From assembly GCA_016214985.1 (NCBI GenBank), contig JACRMM010000057.1:1-64000 (forward strand): a stretch of DNA of 64,000 nt. The letters run 5' to 3'. Position 1 is the stretch's first letter. Each line of letters opens with the position of its first letter. The notes beneath the pieces are model-generated. The model was not told the DNA's origin, made no database searches, and was given only the letters and a program-made list of their open reading frames with translations. The position numbers were made by a program, and so were the translations under genes. The DNA comes from Deltaproteobacteria bacterium (lineage in GTDB: Bacteria > Desulfobacterota > Deferrisomatia > Deferrisomatales > JACRMM01). Below are positions 63,693 through 64,000 of the stretch, piece after piece.

Positions 63693-64000
63693 GAGCCGTT
63701 GTTCCACCCGGCCGCGGAGAGTCGCCCGTTTACCCAGGAAGCCGGGGCCACCGGCGCGTCCTCCCCCAGCAGGGCGGCGAGAGCGCGCCGCAACTGGGCG
63801 GGCTCCCCACTCGTCCAGTACGCCACGCGACCCGGTTGCTCCTGGTGGCCGAGCAGGCGGCGCTCCGCGAGCACCCGCTCCACCTGAAGGGCCACAGCAG
63901 GGGCCGGGTCCACCACGCACACGCGAGGACCTGCGATCGACTCGATGGCCGCGCGCGCGAAGGGATAGTGCGTGCACCCGAGGACCAGCGAGTCGATCCC
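63689..64000 (-). CDS. murI: Glutamate racemase, C-terminal part (cut by window end)
   Basis: The last 103 residues are visible. They start with GIDSLVLGCTHYPFARAAIE, which contains the second catalytic Cys in the GCTHYP motif of aspartate/glutamate racemases, then VVDPAPAVALQVERVLAERR. It supplies D-glutamate for peptidoglycan. Its stop overlaps the PII stop by two bases on the opposite strand, so the genes converge. The N-terminal half lies outside the window. Confidence 0.88.
   Translation of the reverse strand, partial: GIDSLVLGCTHYPFARAAIESIAGPRVCVVDPAPAVALQVERVLAERRLLGHQEQPGRVAYWTSGEPAQLRRALAALLGEDAPVAPASWVNGRLSAAGWNNGS

Overview
The window is a high-GC, tightly packed Gram-negative chromosome segment. 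Multihaem c-type cytochromes, a TAT-exported molybdopterin-family protein with an NrfD subunit, an anaerobic-type (cbi) cobalamin operon, a flavodiiron protein with rubredoxin, a B12-dependent acyl-CoA mutase and a complete butyryl-CoA beta-oxidation set point to an anaerobic, respiring, fatty-acid or branched-chain-acid oxidising bacterium. It is probably a member of the former Deltaproteobacteria (Desulfuromonadia/Deferrisoma-like lineages). That placement is inference from gene content, since no rRNA gene is present.

Layout. 1-5 kb: the edge of a probable IS200-like element, a metallophosphoesterase and a cNMP/CBS/DUF294 protein, a B3/B4-domain protein, a small HTH (OrfA-like) protein, and DUF3820 and PilZ proteins. 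5-9.9 kb: a cupin, YbaK, an M20 peptidase, an exported protein and UPF0210. 9.9-11.6 kb: a small accessory patch (RhuM remnant, a decayed RHH/PIN toxin-antitoxin pair and an intact Phd/VapC pair) lying between UPF0210 and its usual partner UPF0237. 11.9-18 kb: the cobalamin operon cbiX-C-D-ET-F-G-H. 18-25.2 kb: a coupled signalling operon of a response regulator, a sensor fused to a DEDDh exonuclease, a small membrane protein and an SSS-transporter/histidine kinase, followed by a lipoprotein hydrolase. 25.5-28.1 kb: a TPR protein and a membrane pyrophosphatase homologue that has lost catalytic residues. 28.2-31.4 kb: ispE, tRNA-Gln, prs, rplY and pth. 31.5-39.4 kb: flavodiiron protein/rubredoxin, TPR protein plus 15-haem cytochrome plus aspartyl protease, then glmU and glmS.

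39.9-58.9 kb is one long minus-strand catabolic and respiratory block. An XRE-cupin regulator precedes thiolase, 3-hydroxybutyryl-CoA dehydrogenase, crotonase, acyl-CoA dehydrogenase, EtfB and EtfA. A membrane Fe-S Etf:quinone-type oxidoreductase and a Qrc/CISM-like complex (multihaem cytochrome, four-cluster ferredoxin, NrfD, molybdopterin-like protein, hexahaem cytochrome) follow, then another acyl-CoA dehydrogenase, the large and small mutase subunits and MeaB. The mutase carries the Phe/Gln active-site pair expected of isobutyryl-CoA mutase rather than methylmalonyl-CoA mutase. This suggests that isobutyryl-CoA is converted to butyryl-CoA, oxidised by the adjacent cluster, and its electrons passed via Etf to menaquinone and cytochromes. 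59.6-64 kb holds nitrogen control genes: amtB (sigma-54-like promoter), glnD and PII, then the end of murI.
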